A DNA stretch of 64,000 nucleotides from NCBI GenBank assembly GCA_964035575.1, contig OZ037844.1, forward strand, positions 1,390,501 through 1,454,500, written 5' to 3'. This document shows positions 1-8,708 of this stretch, in pieces (position 1 is the stretch's first letter; each line of letters begins with the position of its first letter). Below the pieces are notes generated by a model. The model had not been told where the DNA came from, searched no databases, and saw only the letters and a program-made list of their open reading frames with translations. The position numbers and the translations under genes are program-made. The stretch is from Rhynchopus sp. YZ270_cl-10 (taxonomy: Eukaryota; Euglenozoa; Diplonemea; Diplonemida; Diplonemidae).

Positions 1-862
1 CATAGTGGCGTTGCATCTGTACAATAGATGCTCCTGCCTCAGCGGCTTGAGTCGCAGAAGACCTGCGGAAGCTGTGCCCAGTGTACGAACCGTCCAGCGC
101 AAGCACCCTCGCGACTTCTGCAGGTATGCCGTACATTTTGTTGATGCCAAGAGGTTGCACACGAAAGGTCCCAGTAGTAGTTCTGTCAGCTGTCGTCTTA
201 GTTCCAGTGATGAAGAAGCGACCCTCCTGTGAAACTGGTGAGCGCCGGTTCAGGTACTCCTCCACCACACAAAAGTAGATGCTGTCTCTTGGTACCACAA
301 ACCTCCCACGCTCCATGTCGGCCTTTTTCACCTTAGCACAGTGCTGGTACGTGAAGAGGTATCCCACTGGTGATTCCTGATAATTTGTCATCTCAAGCAT
401 CAGTGCTTCTGTGCATCTCATTCCCGACAGAAAACACACCGCGACGTAAGCCTTGCGGACACACCAGTAGCAGTCGCTCAACTCGCTCATCTTGAGAAAC
501 ATCTCCACTTCTCCCTTCGAAAACGTCTTGCTCTTCTTCGTCGATTCGTCACTTCCCCAGGTCTTCAGCAACAGCCCGATGCGGTGGTACTCCTTTAGTG
601 AAAAGTCGAACTCCGTCTTGAACATAAAGTTGAGCTTAGAGTAGCACGACCATAATGAGCTGGCTTTGTAGCTGCGTTCTTCGCGCAGGTGTGTCAAGTA
701 AGAGACCACATGTTCTTCTCTTGGCTGCTTCCGCCCCGTGATTTTATTGTGTTGTAAAAACTTATTCCACTCCGTTTTGTATGCAGTGCTTGACTTCAAC
801 CCTGCCAGAAGCTCGGTCTCATACAGATCCTCCATAGCCTCCTTCTTCTTGGTCCTTGGCAT
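1..862 (-). CDS. Crypton-like tyrosine recombinase, partial (runs off left edge)
   Basis: An open minus-strand frame starts at an ATG at 860-862 and stays open for 287 codons to the window edge. Residues about 20-100 look like the N-terminal SAM-like DNA-binding half, with a SSLWSCYSKLNFMFK stretch followed by KKSKTFSKGEVEMFL, an arrangement I know from Crypton-type and related eukaryotic tyrosine recombinases. The catalytic half has the first active-site Arg in GMRCTEAL (R149) and the His-x-x-Arg signature in GHSFRR (H263, R266). The third His/Trp box and the Tyr nucleophile would lie beyond the edge, so completeness cannot be judged. Such enzymes cut and rejoin DNA through a 3'-phosphotyrosine. 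It is the only minus-strand gene seen, which fits a mobile insertion. The basic start (MPRTKKKEA) and lack of breaks suggest it may be recent. A domesticated copy is the alternative. Confidence 0.85.
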   Translation of the reverse strand, partial: MPRTKKKEAMEDLYETELLAGLKSSTAYKTEWNKFLQHNKITGRKQPREEHVVSYLTHLREERSYKASSLWSCYSKLNFMFKTEFDFSLKEYHRIGLLLKTWGSDESTKKSKTFSKGEVEMFLKMSELSDCYWCVRKAYVAVCFLSGMRCTEALMLEMTNYQESPVGYLFTYQHCAKVKKADMERGRFVVPRDSIYFCVVEEYLNRRSPVSQEGRFFITGTKTTADRTTTGTFRVQPLGINKMYGIPAEVARVLALDGSYTGHSFRRSSATQAAEAGASIVQMQRHY

Positions 863-904
863 GATTTGTAGGGTGGAGTGTGTGGTTTTGTGACTGACAG
901 AAAA

Positions 905-988
905 CAGTGAAACTTTTTTTCACGCCAGTGAAACTTTTTTTCACGCCTCCAGCGAAATTACTAAGAGCAAGCGTGAAAAAAAGCTCAC
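905..988. repeat. 21-bp direct repeats plus inverted copy beside the recombinase
   Basis: Two abutting exact 21-bp copies (905-925 and 926-946), each running from CAGTGAAAC through a T-tract to TCACGC, are followed by an inverted partial copy, GCGTGAAAAAAAGCTCAC, at 971-988. They lie just 5' of the recombinase gene. They could be recombinase binding or end sequences of its element; that is inference from position. Confidence 0.6.
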
Positions 989-2354
989 TTTATTTCACGC
1001 CCCGTTTGTGAAGGATCCCAGCAAAAAGTCATTTTCACATGTGATATAAAAAAAAAAAATGTCAAGATCTTGAAAAAAAGTTCAAGATCTTGAAAAAAAC
1101 CGTCACGATCGTTCTCACACTATGAAAAAAAAATTTTTTTTTTTTTTTCACAAGTGTTTTTGAGGCCTGCTCACTACACCCTAGGCACCCTTCTGAGACC
1201 AAAAAGTCAAAAAAAGCATGAATTGGGCTGTTTTGAGCATCTAGAGTTTATTCCCCAGCCATTTTCTGTACCACCAGTGCATTTTGTATGGGCCAGCGCC
1301 TTGTCGAAAAATCGAAAAATCTCAAAAAAAAAAAAAATTTTTTTTCGGGAAAATTTCGACCACTGAGGTGGGTCTTTGGGCACCAAAAAATGCAAAAAAA
1401 ATGCAAAAATCGGGTGTTTTGACCATCTGTGGTTACACAAAACACACTTCTGTGTACAAGCCTACACCAATACAGTGGTAATACAAGGCGATTTTTGACC
1501 AAAAAAAAAATTTTTTTTTCGCCCAAAATCGGGCGTGGTACGTCATAAAATGGCCCAAAAAATCCAAGGAAAACCTTCGATTGGGCAAATTATGAAAAAA
1601 TTTCAAGTCAAATTTTCAACCAAAATACGGTCATTTTGTTCACACAGTGATTCTACGTCATGCTAGCTTCCTGTGCAGAACTCCAGCAATTCACTAATGC
1701 CGGCATCTATCTTTCCATTATCGCCATTGCACTTCGTTCACGCCATTGCACTTCGGTCATTTTGTGCATACCCTGTGACTGTGGTGGCTAGAGAACACGC
1801 ACATGCAGACCCGTTCCTTGCAATTTCCAGTGTTGTGTTTATCAATGCATGCATCCAGAGGACCTCTGGTTTACGAAATCGTAGGCACTCCTGTGCAAAA
1901 ATGAAGTCGGTTTTTGACCCAAAATCGGGGTGGGTGGGCCATAATTTGCTCCAAATTTGGCCGAAAATTGGGATTTTTCTGAAAATTTTCATTGTGCCCA
2001 GCAAAAATCCTTGATTTTTTGAAGAATTTTCCAAAAAATATGCTATACCCCCTATGACTGGACCCAACTCCCCTCACCCTTTTTTTCCCCTAAAAAAGCC
2101 CCCAAAATTCCTACCATTTTTACCATTTTTGACCAATTTAGGGTACCTCCTAACGCCTCTCTTTTTTTCCAATGTCAACAGAGTTCACTGTTTGCTTCTT
2201 CGCCAACCTCTGTACGTCTAATCTAGATCACAAGGTAATTCTTTCATTTGTGGTGAGACTTCCCTCCCAGGCTTCGCGCTAACTTTTGGAAAAAAATCTG
2301 AAAAATCGTGTTTCGGGACCAAAAAAACGCACCTCAAATAGTTGTGCGTCAGGG
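989..2354. other. AT-rich repeat-bearing intergenic region, no gene
   Basis: I see no convincing gene. The stretch holds long A/T tracts, two TCAAGATCTTGA palindromes near 1060-1100 and several diverged copies of a phrase around TTTTGACCATCTGTGG (about 1420) that recurs near 30450 and 32130. Short open frames here have poor codon composition and are chance. Confidence 0.55.
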
Positions 2355-2905
2355 GGTGGAAAACAGTGTTTTGTGGCATTTCCGAGCCAATCCCGCGTTG
2401 TGGTGGGGCATATTCGGAAAAATGGACAAAATTTTAGTGACTTAAATTTTCACAAAATATGAACCCATACTCTTAACAAGGGGCATTTTCAGGTCTGAAA
2501 ACCCAAATTCAGATGAAATTGTGGTGTTTTGACTGGGAACAGGTAGCGCCGCAGGCGCACGGTACCCAACTTTTGTCTTTTTATTTTTTCCTCTTCTCTG
2601 CTTTCTTTTGATTGCACGAGCCGAATGCTCTCCACGGTGGGGTCACATGTGTGCGCAAAAACACTCTAAAGTACTCTTACTCTGAACTATGAGATTCCTC
2701 TGGTTTTAGTAAGGAAACCCCTGTTTGCAAAAAGTGCGTAAATTTCGTGTGGCTTTTTCCCGCCAAGAGGTCGTTTTGTTGCATTTCCGAACCAATCCCG
2801 GATTGGGATGTACGGAAAAATGGACAAAAATGCAGCGACTTAAAATTTGACAAAACATGAGCCCATATTCGTAAACAAGGGTTATTTTCAGGTCTGAAAA
2901 CCCAA
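2355..2905. repeat. Diverged direct repeat of about 150 bp (two copies)
   Basis: The segments 2355-2510 and 2765-2905 align along their length: GCATTTCCGA then CCAATCCCG, GGAAAAATGGACAAAA, CATATTCG or CATACTC, ACAAGGG, and TTTTCAGGTCTGAAAACCCA. The spacer includes a short GCGCCGCAGGCGCACGGT palindromic stretch at about 2549. They are non-coding and look like two insertions of one old element or an old tandem duplication. Confidence 0.7.
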
Positions 2906-3087
2906 CGTACTGAAGATCCCGCTAAAAGGCGTTGAATAAATAGTTATTTTTTTTTGTTCGTGTCTGTTTCTGTGTTCGCCACGTTTTGCCACCAAGATGT
3001 GCCAAGCATAGGTGACCCGTTTTCCCCTTTCCCCCCTCACGAGGTGTGACCCAGATCGCAAAGCAAAACTTTGCACTGTTGAGCACA

Positions 3088-3327
3088 AGCAAAGACACAA
3101 AGCTTGGATCTGGTGAGTGCAGGTGGCTCCGTGCCAGACCACAGAGTTCCGCACTGTTCATGATGCCTCTCAAGCAAAGCACCCAAAGTATTTATTGGGA
3201 GAACCAGTGCCTGCGTCCGCCGACGAACGGTGAGGCGTTTGCACTTTCAACTTCTCTTTATTGATGGTCAATACAATGCACATCAGCCATAGGAAGAAAG
3301 AGGGGAAAAGCTGTTCATTTGTGTTAC
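3088..3327. repeat. Upstream segmental-duplication copy 1 (240 bp)
   Basis: Nearly identical to 5789-6028, with an offset of 2,701 bp. Each copy lies upstream of an ANK gene, so it marks the unit of a tandem duplication that made ANK1 and ANK2. It contains an SR2 structured repeat at 3205-3259 (AGTGC pairing with GCACT around a GCCT/AGGC inner stem). Confidence 0.9.
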
Positions 3328-3651
3328 TAGGCTAGTTGACGTCACGGACATTCGGGTTTGGGAGGGTATGGGACGGTATGGGAGTGGTATGGGAGGATTT
3401 TTGGAGGTTTGGGAGTGGTTTGGGGGTCGTGCATGTACTTAGGGTAGCTCGACTTTTTTTTCGTTTCCCGCTCGCTGACCCTGAAAAAAAATTCCGCGCG
3501 CGCGCAAAAAAAAAAATTTTTCCTGAAAAAAAGTTGACAAAAAAGTTGTGGGAACAGGGTGATCCTGTGGGTTTTTTATATAAAATCGCCTCAGGGACCC
3601 CAAAAACGGGTGACCCAAAACACAGTTTTTTGTCACGTGAAGACAGCAGCA
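3328..3651. other. G-rich minisatellite and A/T tracts upstream of ANK1
   Basis: 3350-3425 is a degenerate tandem of GGTATGGGAGT-like units, followed by CGCGCGCG and long A/T tracts. This stretch has no counterpart upstream of ANK2. No gene seen; although the frame is open into ANK1, its composition is not coding-like. Confidence 0.5.
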
Positions 3652-3734
3652 GCCTTCTTTGTCCCTCCTCCCCACCTCACAACCCACGCATAAAAAGGAA
3701 AACCACAACACACATCAACGAGAAGTTCAAAACC
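3652..3734 (+). promoter_or_regulatory. Core promoter and 5' leader of ANK1
   Basis: CTTTGTCCCTCC and CACCTCACAACCC precede a TATA-like CATAAAAAGG at 3689-3698, 46 bp before the ATG. The block is almost identical upstream of ANK2 and ANK3, and its upstream half recurs before the unrelated DUF4116 gene at 56907. The conservation and spacing support a core promoter; the transcription start is not known. Confidence 0.65.
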
Positions 3735-5480
3735 ATGTCGAAGCGACACACAGACAGCACACCTGACGAGAAGGCACCAAAGAGAAGAAAGCTTTCAGAC
3801 TCGGTCTTGGTGGAGGCTGCCAGGAACGGCGACACGACTGCCGTGCGGGTGGGACTTGAGAAGCTCAGCCCGGACACAGACAGCAAAACGGTTGCCTTCG
3901 ATGCTGTGCACGAGGCATGCAGAGGGAACCACGATGAATGCCTCGCACTGCTTCTTCCGTATGTTGAGACAACGCAGATGGGCTTCGGGATGCTGCTGAG
4001 TGAGTGCATCCACGCAGACCACACTGCGTGCACGGAGGTCCTCTTGCAGCATTGGAAGTCAGTCTGCAGCAACGTTGCGTTTGTCCCACACGGGAGCAAC
4101 ACGAAAGGAAAGAAACCTCGTCCCTGTCCAGCCATGTGGGAGGACCCTGCAGTGTGTCAGGTGCTCATTGATGCAGGGGCAGACATCGAGACAAAGGACG
4201 AGAGGGGATGTTCACCTCTGCTCAGGGCAAGCATTTCAGGCAAGTCCGCCATTGTGAAGATGTTGGTGGAAGCAGGTGCGGACGTGTGTGTTACAGACAG
4301 CAAAGGACTCACGTGTCTTATGCTTGCTCTCATTGCTTCACGTTTTGGACACACCGAGACTGTGCGCTATCTTGTGGGCTTGAAGGAGGTGGACGTGAAT
4401 CATGAACACATCAACGGCTACACTGCGTTGCACTTCGAAGTGCAGAACGGACATTGCCATGTGGTGCAGGTGCTCATTGATGCAGGGGCAGACATCGAGG
4501 CAAAGGACGAGGAGGGACGTTCTGCTGTGTTCAGGGCGAGCATTTCAGGCAAGTGCGCTGTTGTGAAGATGTTGGTCGAAGCAGGTGCGGACGTGCGTGT
4601 CACAGACAACAAGGGAAACACGTGTCTTCACTTTGCAGCACGTTTTGGACACACCGAGATTGTGCGCTATCTTGTGGACTTGCCAGAGGTGGATGTGAAT
4701 CACGCAGATGACGTCACATCAACTGCGTTGCACTGCGCAGCACGTCAGAAGCATCCCGATGTGGTGAAGGTGCTGATTGATGCAGGGGCAGACATCGAGG
4801 CACAGGACGACGACGGATATTCACCTCTATTCTTGCCGAGCATTTCAGGGGGAGTCGATACTGTGAAGGTGTTGCTGAGAGCAGGCGCAGACGTACGTGT
4901 CACAGACGACACAGGTAACACATGTCTTATGTTTGCAGCACATCATGGCCACATCGAGACCGTGCGCACTCTTCTGTGCATGCCTGAGGTGGGTTTAGAT
5001 AACCCAGGAGAACACGGCTCCACTGCGTTGCACGACGCAGCATGTCAGGGACATCCCGATGTGCTGCAGGCACTGCTTGATGCAGGGGCAGACATCGAGG
5101 CAAAGGACGCGGAGGGGAGGTCGGCGCTACTCGTGGCGAGCAGCGTAGGTGAAGTTAAATCTGCGAAGGTGTTGGTCGAAGCAGGTGCAGAAGTGTGTGC
5201 CACAGACGACGAAGGAAACACGTGTCTTATCATTGCGGCAGTGTTTGGACAGATCGATATTGTGCGCTATCTTTTGAGCTTGCCAGATGTGGATGTGCAT
5301 GACAGAGACGCTGAAGGAGACACTGCGTTACACTTAGCTGCACATCACAAGCTTCCGGATATGGTGAAGCTTCTGTTGGAGCACGGTGCGGATAAGTCGT
5401 TGTGCAATGAGGCAGGGGAGACGGCACTTGATAATGCAGCAGCAGGTGGGTGTCGTGAGTGTTGTCGGCTCTTGAGCTGA
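3735..5480 (+). CDS. Ankyrin-repeat protein, family member 1 (ANK1)
   Basis: 581 residues from the ATG in the context AAAACCATGTCG. I chose it over upstream in-frame positions because all three family members share it and sequence 5' of it is promoter and satellite-like. Residues 1-25 are basic and disordered with a KRRK nuclear-localisation-like patch. A conserved N-terminal helical domain (about 25-125) ends at FVPHG, a variable linker and CPAMW. The rest is tandem ankyrin repeats built from roughly 100-residue units of three ankyrins each (signatures VLIDAGADIEAKD, MLVEAGADVCVTD, GHTETVRYLVGLK), then a C-terminal cap ending CRECCRLLS. Ankyrin stacks bind proteins; no catalytic domain is present, so the partner and role are unknown. 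It is part of the tandem duplication with ANK2 and shares a promoter block with ANK2, ANK3 and a DUF4116 gene. Confidence 0.9.
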   Translation: MSKRHTDSTPDEKAPKRRKLSDSVLVEAARNGDTTAVRVGLEKLSPDTDSKTVAFDAVHEACRGNHDECLALLLPYVETTQMGFGMLLSECIHADHTACTEVLLQHWKSVCSNVAFVPHGSNTKGKKPRPCPAMWEDPAVCQVLIDAGADIETKDERGCSPLLRASISGKSAIVKMLVEAGADVCVTDSKGLTCLMLALIASRFGHTETVRYLVGLKEVDVNHEHINGYTALHFEVQNGHCHVVQVLIDAGADIEAKDEEGRSAVFRASISGKCAVVKMLVEAGADVRVTDNKGNTCLHFAARFGHTEIVRYLVDLPEVDVNHADDVTSTALHCAARQKHPDVVKVLIDAGADIEAQDDDGYSPLFLPSISGGVDTVKVLLRAGADVRVTDDTGNTCLMFAAHHGHIETVRTLLCMPEVGLDNPGEHGSTALHDAACQGHPDVLQALLDAGADIEAKDAEGRSALLVASSVGEVKSAKVLVEAGAEVCATDDEGNTCLIIAAVFGQIDIVRYLLSLPDVDVHDRDAEGDTALHLAAHHKLPDMVKLLLEHGADKSLCNEAGETALDNAAAGGCRECCRLLS

Positions 5481-5545
5481 ACCATTTGGGTTTCTTTATC
5501 CATCTGCCTGTGACGAGAACTATCTAACCATCTACAAGCAGCGCC
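5481..5545 (+). other. 3' flank shared by ANK1 and ANK2
   Basis: The 60 or so bases after the stop (GAACCATTTGGGTTTC and onward) are the same after ANK2 at 8709-8768, so the duplicated unit includes the 3' untranslated region. No classic AATAAA signal is visible. Confidence 0.6.
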
Positions 5546-5613
5546 GATGCACTCTGAGTTTGCACTTTCAACTTCTCTTTGTTATGTCTTTGCTCACTGT
5601 GCCTCCTTCTCTT

Positions 5614-5772
5614 GCGGGCTTGAAGGATGTGGATGTGCATCACGCAGCTAATGGGGGCGAGACTGCGTTGCACGTCGCATCACGCAGACATGGACATCGT
5701 GTGGCGCAGATTCTTCTCGAGCACTATACGAACGCGTCTGAGGTGACCGCAGTGGCAAGACAGCCGTCCTGA
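5614..5772 (+). pseudogene. Orphan ankyrin-repeat fragment
   Basis: Encodes AGLKDVDVHHAANGGETALH and about 25 further recognisable residues ending at QILLEHY, matching the third ankyrin of the family unit and part of the C-terminal cap. It has no start, N-terminal domain or promoter, and follows a pyrimidine-rich stretch with the phrase TTTGCACTTTCAACTTCTC of SR2. It is most simply a leftover of the unequal exchange that made the ANK1-ANK2 array. Confidence 0.7.
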
Positions 5773-5788
5773 TTGTCTGTGGCTCTTG

Positions 5789-6028
5789 AGCAAAGACACA
5801 AAGCTTGGATCTGGTGAATGCAGGTGGCTCCGTGCCAGACCACAGAGTTCCGCACTGTTCATGATGCCTCTCAAGCAAAGCACCCAAAGTATTTATTGGG
5901 AGAACCAGTGCCTGCGTCCGCCGACGAACGGTGAGGCGTTTGCACTTTCAACTTCTCTTTTTTGATGGTCAATACAATGCACATCAGCCATAGGAAGAAA
6001 GAGGGGAAAAGCTGTTCATTTGTGTTAC
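5789..6028. repeat. Upstream segmental-duplication copy 2 (240 bp)
   Basis: Near-identical partner of 3088-3327, differing by a handful of bases. Contains the second SR2 copy at 5905-5960. Confidence 0.9.
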
Positions 6029-6189
6029 ATCCAAATCACCTCATTTCCCATAACCTTCTTTCACCTCCATCCTCACCACTCTCACCACCACCATCACCAC
6101 GTATGCACTCGCGCCAATGTATGGGTCGCGGCACTTCTTTCGCACCCACACACATTTGTTGTGCAGAGGTGTTCTCAACCCTCGTGTAT

Positions 6190-6481
6190 GGCCAGCCTCT
6201 CCAGAATCCTCTCCTTCGCAATCCTCGTCTACGCCCTTCTCTTTGGCAGGTGTAATGAGTTCCTGCGTCGCTGTCGTCTTTCTCTGGTACATAGTACTTA
6301 CTACTCGCTTCTGTCTGGGAACAGTGATTGCAACTGGGCCCTTATTGCGGAACAGAACTCCAAGCACCACAGATATTTTCACAAACCCCAACATAGTCAT
6401 TGTATCGTTGTGGCTGTGTCGTTTTGCATTGTCAACCTCGCTGTGCATGTGGCAGCTACCTCACACCTTTATTGTTTGTGA
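6190..6481 (+). CDS. Possible small secreted or membrane protein (weak)
   Basis: From an ATG at 6190 the frame reads MASLSRILSFAILVYALLFG and runs to a stop at 6479-6481 (about 96 residues). The first 20 residues look like a signal peptide and use C-ending codons as real genes here do; beyond that, codon use weakens. An overlapping frame from 6256 is also hydrophobic, and GGCAG-GTGTAA at about 6247 could be a splice donor, so this may be a first exon of a gene I cannot complete. I recognise no family. The rest of 6029-6597 is pyrimidine-rich with nothing identifiable. Confidence 0.25.
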
Positions 6482-6597
6482 CAGCAACCCACTTTAATAA
6501 GGCACGTGAAATGCACATCATATCATGTACGTTCAGCATTACATCATGTAGATTCGTGTCATTGATGTGCACTTTGGTACACGTGCTGATAGCAGCA

Positions 6598-6683
6598 GCC
6601 TTCTTTGTCCCTCGTCCCCACACACCTCACAACCCCCGCATAAAAGGAAAACCACAACACACATTAACGAGAAGTTCAAAACC
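6598..6683 (+). promoter_or_regulatory. Core promoter and 5' leader of ANK2
   Basis: Same block as ANK1: CTTTGTCCCTC, CACCTCACAACCC, TATA-like CATAAAAGG at 6639-6647, 45 bp before the ATG, then an almost identical leader. It has an extra CACA and one A fewer in the TATA run than ANK1. Confidence 0.65.
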
Positions 6684-8708
6684 ATGTCGAAGCGACACAC
6701 AGACAACACACCTGACGAGAAGGCACCAAAGATAAATAATATTTCAGACTCGGTCTTGGTGGAGGCTGCCAGGAACGGCGACACGACTGCCGTGCGGGTG
6801 GGACTTGAGAAGCTCAGCCCGGACACAGACAGCAAAACGGTTGCCTTCGATGCTGTGCACGAGGCATGCAGAGGGAACCACGATGAATGCCTCGCACTGC
6901 TTCTTCCGTATGTTGAGACAACGCAGATGGGCTTCGGGATGCTGCTGAGTGAGTGCATCCACGCAGACCACACTGCGTGCACGGAGGTCCTCTTGCAGCA
7001 TTGGAAGTCAGTCTGCAGCAACGTTGCGTTTGTCCCACACGGTCAGGAGGACAACAAAGACCGTGCCTGTCCAGCCATGTGGGCGGACCCTGCAGTGTTT
7101 CAGGTGCTCATTGATGCAGGGGCAGACATCGAGACAGAAGACGACATGGGACGTTCGCCTCTGCACTGGTCTTGCTATTCAGGAACACTCGCAGTTGTGA
7201 AAATGTTGGTCGAAGCAGGTGCGGGAGTGTGTGTCGCAGACAACAAAGAAGCCACGTGTCTTATCCTTGCGGCAAACTTTGGACACACCGAGACTGTGCG
7301 CTATCTTGTGGGTTTGAAGGATGTGGATGTGAATCATGAACAGAACATCGGCCACACTGCGTTGCACTGGGCAATACAGGAAGGACACTGCGATGTGATG
7401 CAGGTGCTCATTGATGCAGGGTCAGACATCGAGGCAAAGGACGAGAAGGGACGTTCGCCTCTGCATTGGTCTTGTTTTTCAGGTAAGATCGCAGTTGTGA
7501 AGATGTTGGTCAAAGCAGGTGCGGGAGTGCGTTTCACAGACAACAATGGAATCACATGTCTTATCATTGCGTCACGTTTTGGACACACCGAGACTGTGCG
7601 CTATCTTGTTGGCTTGAAAGATGTGGATGTGAATCACGCAGATACCAGCGGATTCGCTGCGCTTCACTACGCAGTGCAGCAAAATCATCCCGATGTGATG
7701 CAGGTGCTCATTGATGCAGGGGCAGACATCGAGGCAATGGAAGAGAAGGGACGTTCACCTCTGCACGTGGCTTGCCTCTCCGGATCCCTCGCAGTTGTGA
7801 AAATGTTGCTCAAAGCAGGTGCGGGGGTGTGTGTCTTGAGCAATGGTGGCAGCACCTGTCTTCACTTTGCGGCACATCATGGACACACCGAGATTGTGCG
7901 GTATCTTGTGGACTTGCCAGAGGTGGATGTGAATCACCAAGGAATGAATGACCAAAGTGCGTTGCACTACGCAGCACGTCAGAGGCATCCCGATGTGGTG
8001 GAGGTGCTCATTGATGCAGGTGCAGACATCGAGGCACAGGACAACGACGGATATTCACCTCTATTCTTGCCGAGCATTTCAGGGGGAGTCGATACTGTGA
8101 AGGTGTTGCTGAGAGCAGGCGCAGACGTACGTGCCACAGACAACACAGGTAACACATGTCTTATGCTTGCTGGAGCTAATGGACACATCGAGACTGTGCG
8201 CACTCTTCTGTGCATGCCGGAAGTGGATCTAGATCACGCTCGAGATGGCGGCTCCACTGCGTTGCACTACGCAGTACACGTGACGCCTACAGATGTGCTG
8301 CAGGCACTGCTTGATGCAGGGGCAGACATCGAGGCAAAGGACGCGGAGGGGAGGTCGGCGCTACTCGTAGCGAGCAGCACAGGTGAAGAAAAATCTGTGA
8401 AGGTGTTGGTCGAAGCAGGTGCGGAAGTGCGTGCCACAGACGACGAAGGAAACACGTGTCTTATCCTTGCGGCATATTTTGGATACACCGATATTGTGCG
8501 CTATCTTTTGTGCTTGTCGGATGTGCATGACAGAGACGCTGAAGGAGACACTGCGTTACACTTAGCTGCACATCAAAAGCTTCCGGATGTGGTGAAGCTT
8601 CTGTTGGAGCACGGTGCGGATAAGTCGTTGTGCAATGAGGCAGGAGAGACGGCACTTGATAATGCAGCAGCAGGTGGGTGTCGTGAGTGTTGTCGGCTCT
8701 TGAGCTGA
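6684..8708 (+). CDS. Ankyrin-repeat protein, family member 2 (ANK2)
   Basis: 674 residues, start as in ANK1. The N-terminal domain is nearly identical to ANK1 and ANK3 in DNA and protein, but the basic patch APKRRKL is replaced by APKINNI, removing the nuclear-signal-like cluster. The linker after FVPHG differs in sequence and length (QEDNKDRA). It has about one more three-ankyrin unit than ANK1, with some ankyrins reading SPLHWSCYSG instead of SPLLRASISG. The C-terminal cap and CRECCRLLS ending are intact. The gene sits about 1.2 kb after ANK1 within the tandem duplication. Differences concentrate in the basic patch, the linker and the repeat surface, as expected if the copies have been directed to different places or partners; that is inference. 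Confidence 0.9.
   Translation: MSKRHTDNTPDEKAPKINNISDSVLVEAARNGDTTAVRVGLEKLSPDTDSKTVAFDAVHEACRGNHDECLALLLPYVETTQMGFGMLLSECIHADHTACTEVLLQHWKSVCSNVAFVPHGQEDNKDRACPAMWADPAVFQVLIDAGADIETEDDMGRSPLHWSCYSGTLAVVKMLVEAGAGVCVADNKEATCLILAANFGHTETVRYLVGLKDVDVNHEQNIGHTALHWAIQEGHCDVMQVLIDAGSDIEAKDEKGRSPLHWSCFSGKIAVVKMLVKAGAGVRFTDNNGITCLIIASRFGHTETVRYLVGLKDVDVNHADTSGFAALHYAVQQNHPDVMQVLIDAGADIEAMEEKGRSPLHVACLSGSLAVVKMLLKAGAGVCVLSNGGSTCLHFAAHHGHTEIVRYLVDLPEVDVNHQGMNDQSALHYAARQRHPDVVEVLIDAGADIEAQDNDGYSPLFLPSISGGVDTVKVLLRAGADVRATDNTGNTCLMLAGANGHIETVRTLLCMPEVDLDHARDGGSTALHYAVHVTPTDVLQALLDAGADIEAKDAEGRSALLVASSTGEEKSVKVLVEAGAEVRATDDEGNTCLILAAYFGYTDIVRYLLCLSDVHDRDAEGDTALHLAAHQKLPDVVKLLLEHGADKSLCNEAGETALDNAAAGGCRECCRLLS

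Noticed and set aside
3336-3734. N-terminal extension of ANK1 by 133 in-frame codons
   Set aside because: Absent before ANK2 and ANK3, consists of satellite, A/T tracts and promoter; ATG at 3735 is the shared start.
3677-4135. Minus-strand frames of up to 154 codons antisense to the ANK genes (also near 6539-7021 and 53576-54040)
   Set aside because: Shadows of the conserved ANK N-terminal coding DNA; they repeat in all copies only because the sense strand is conserved.
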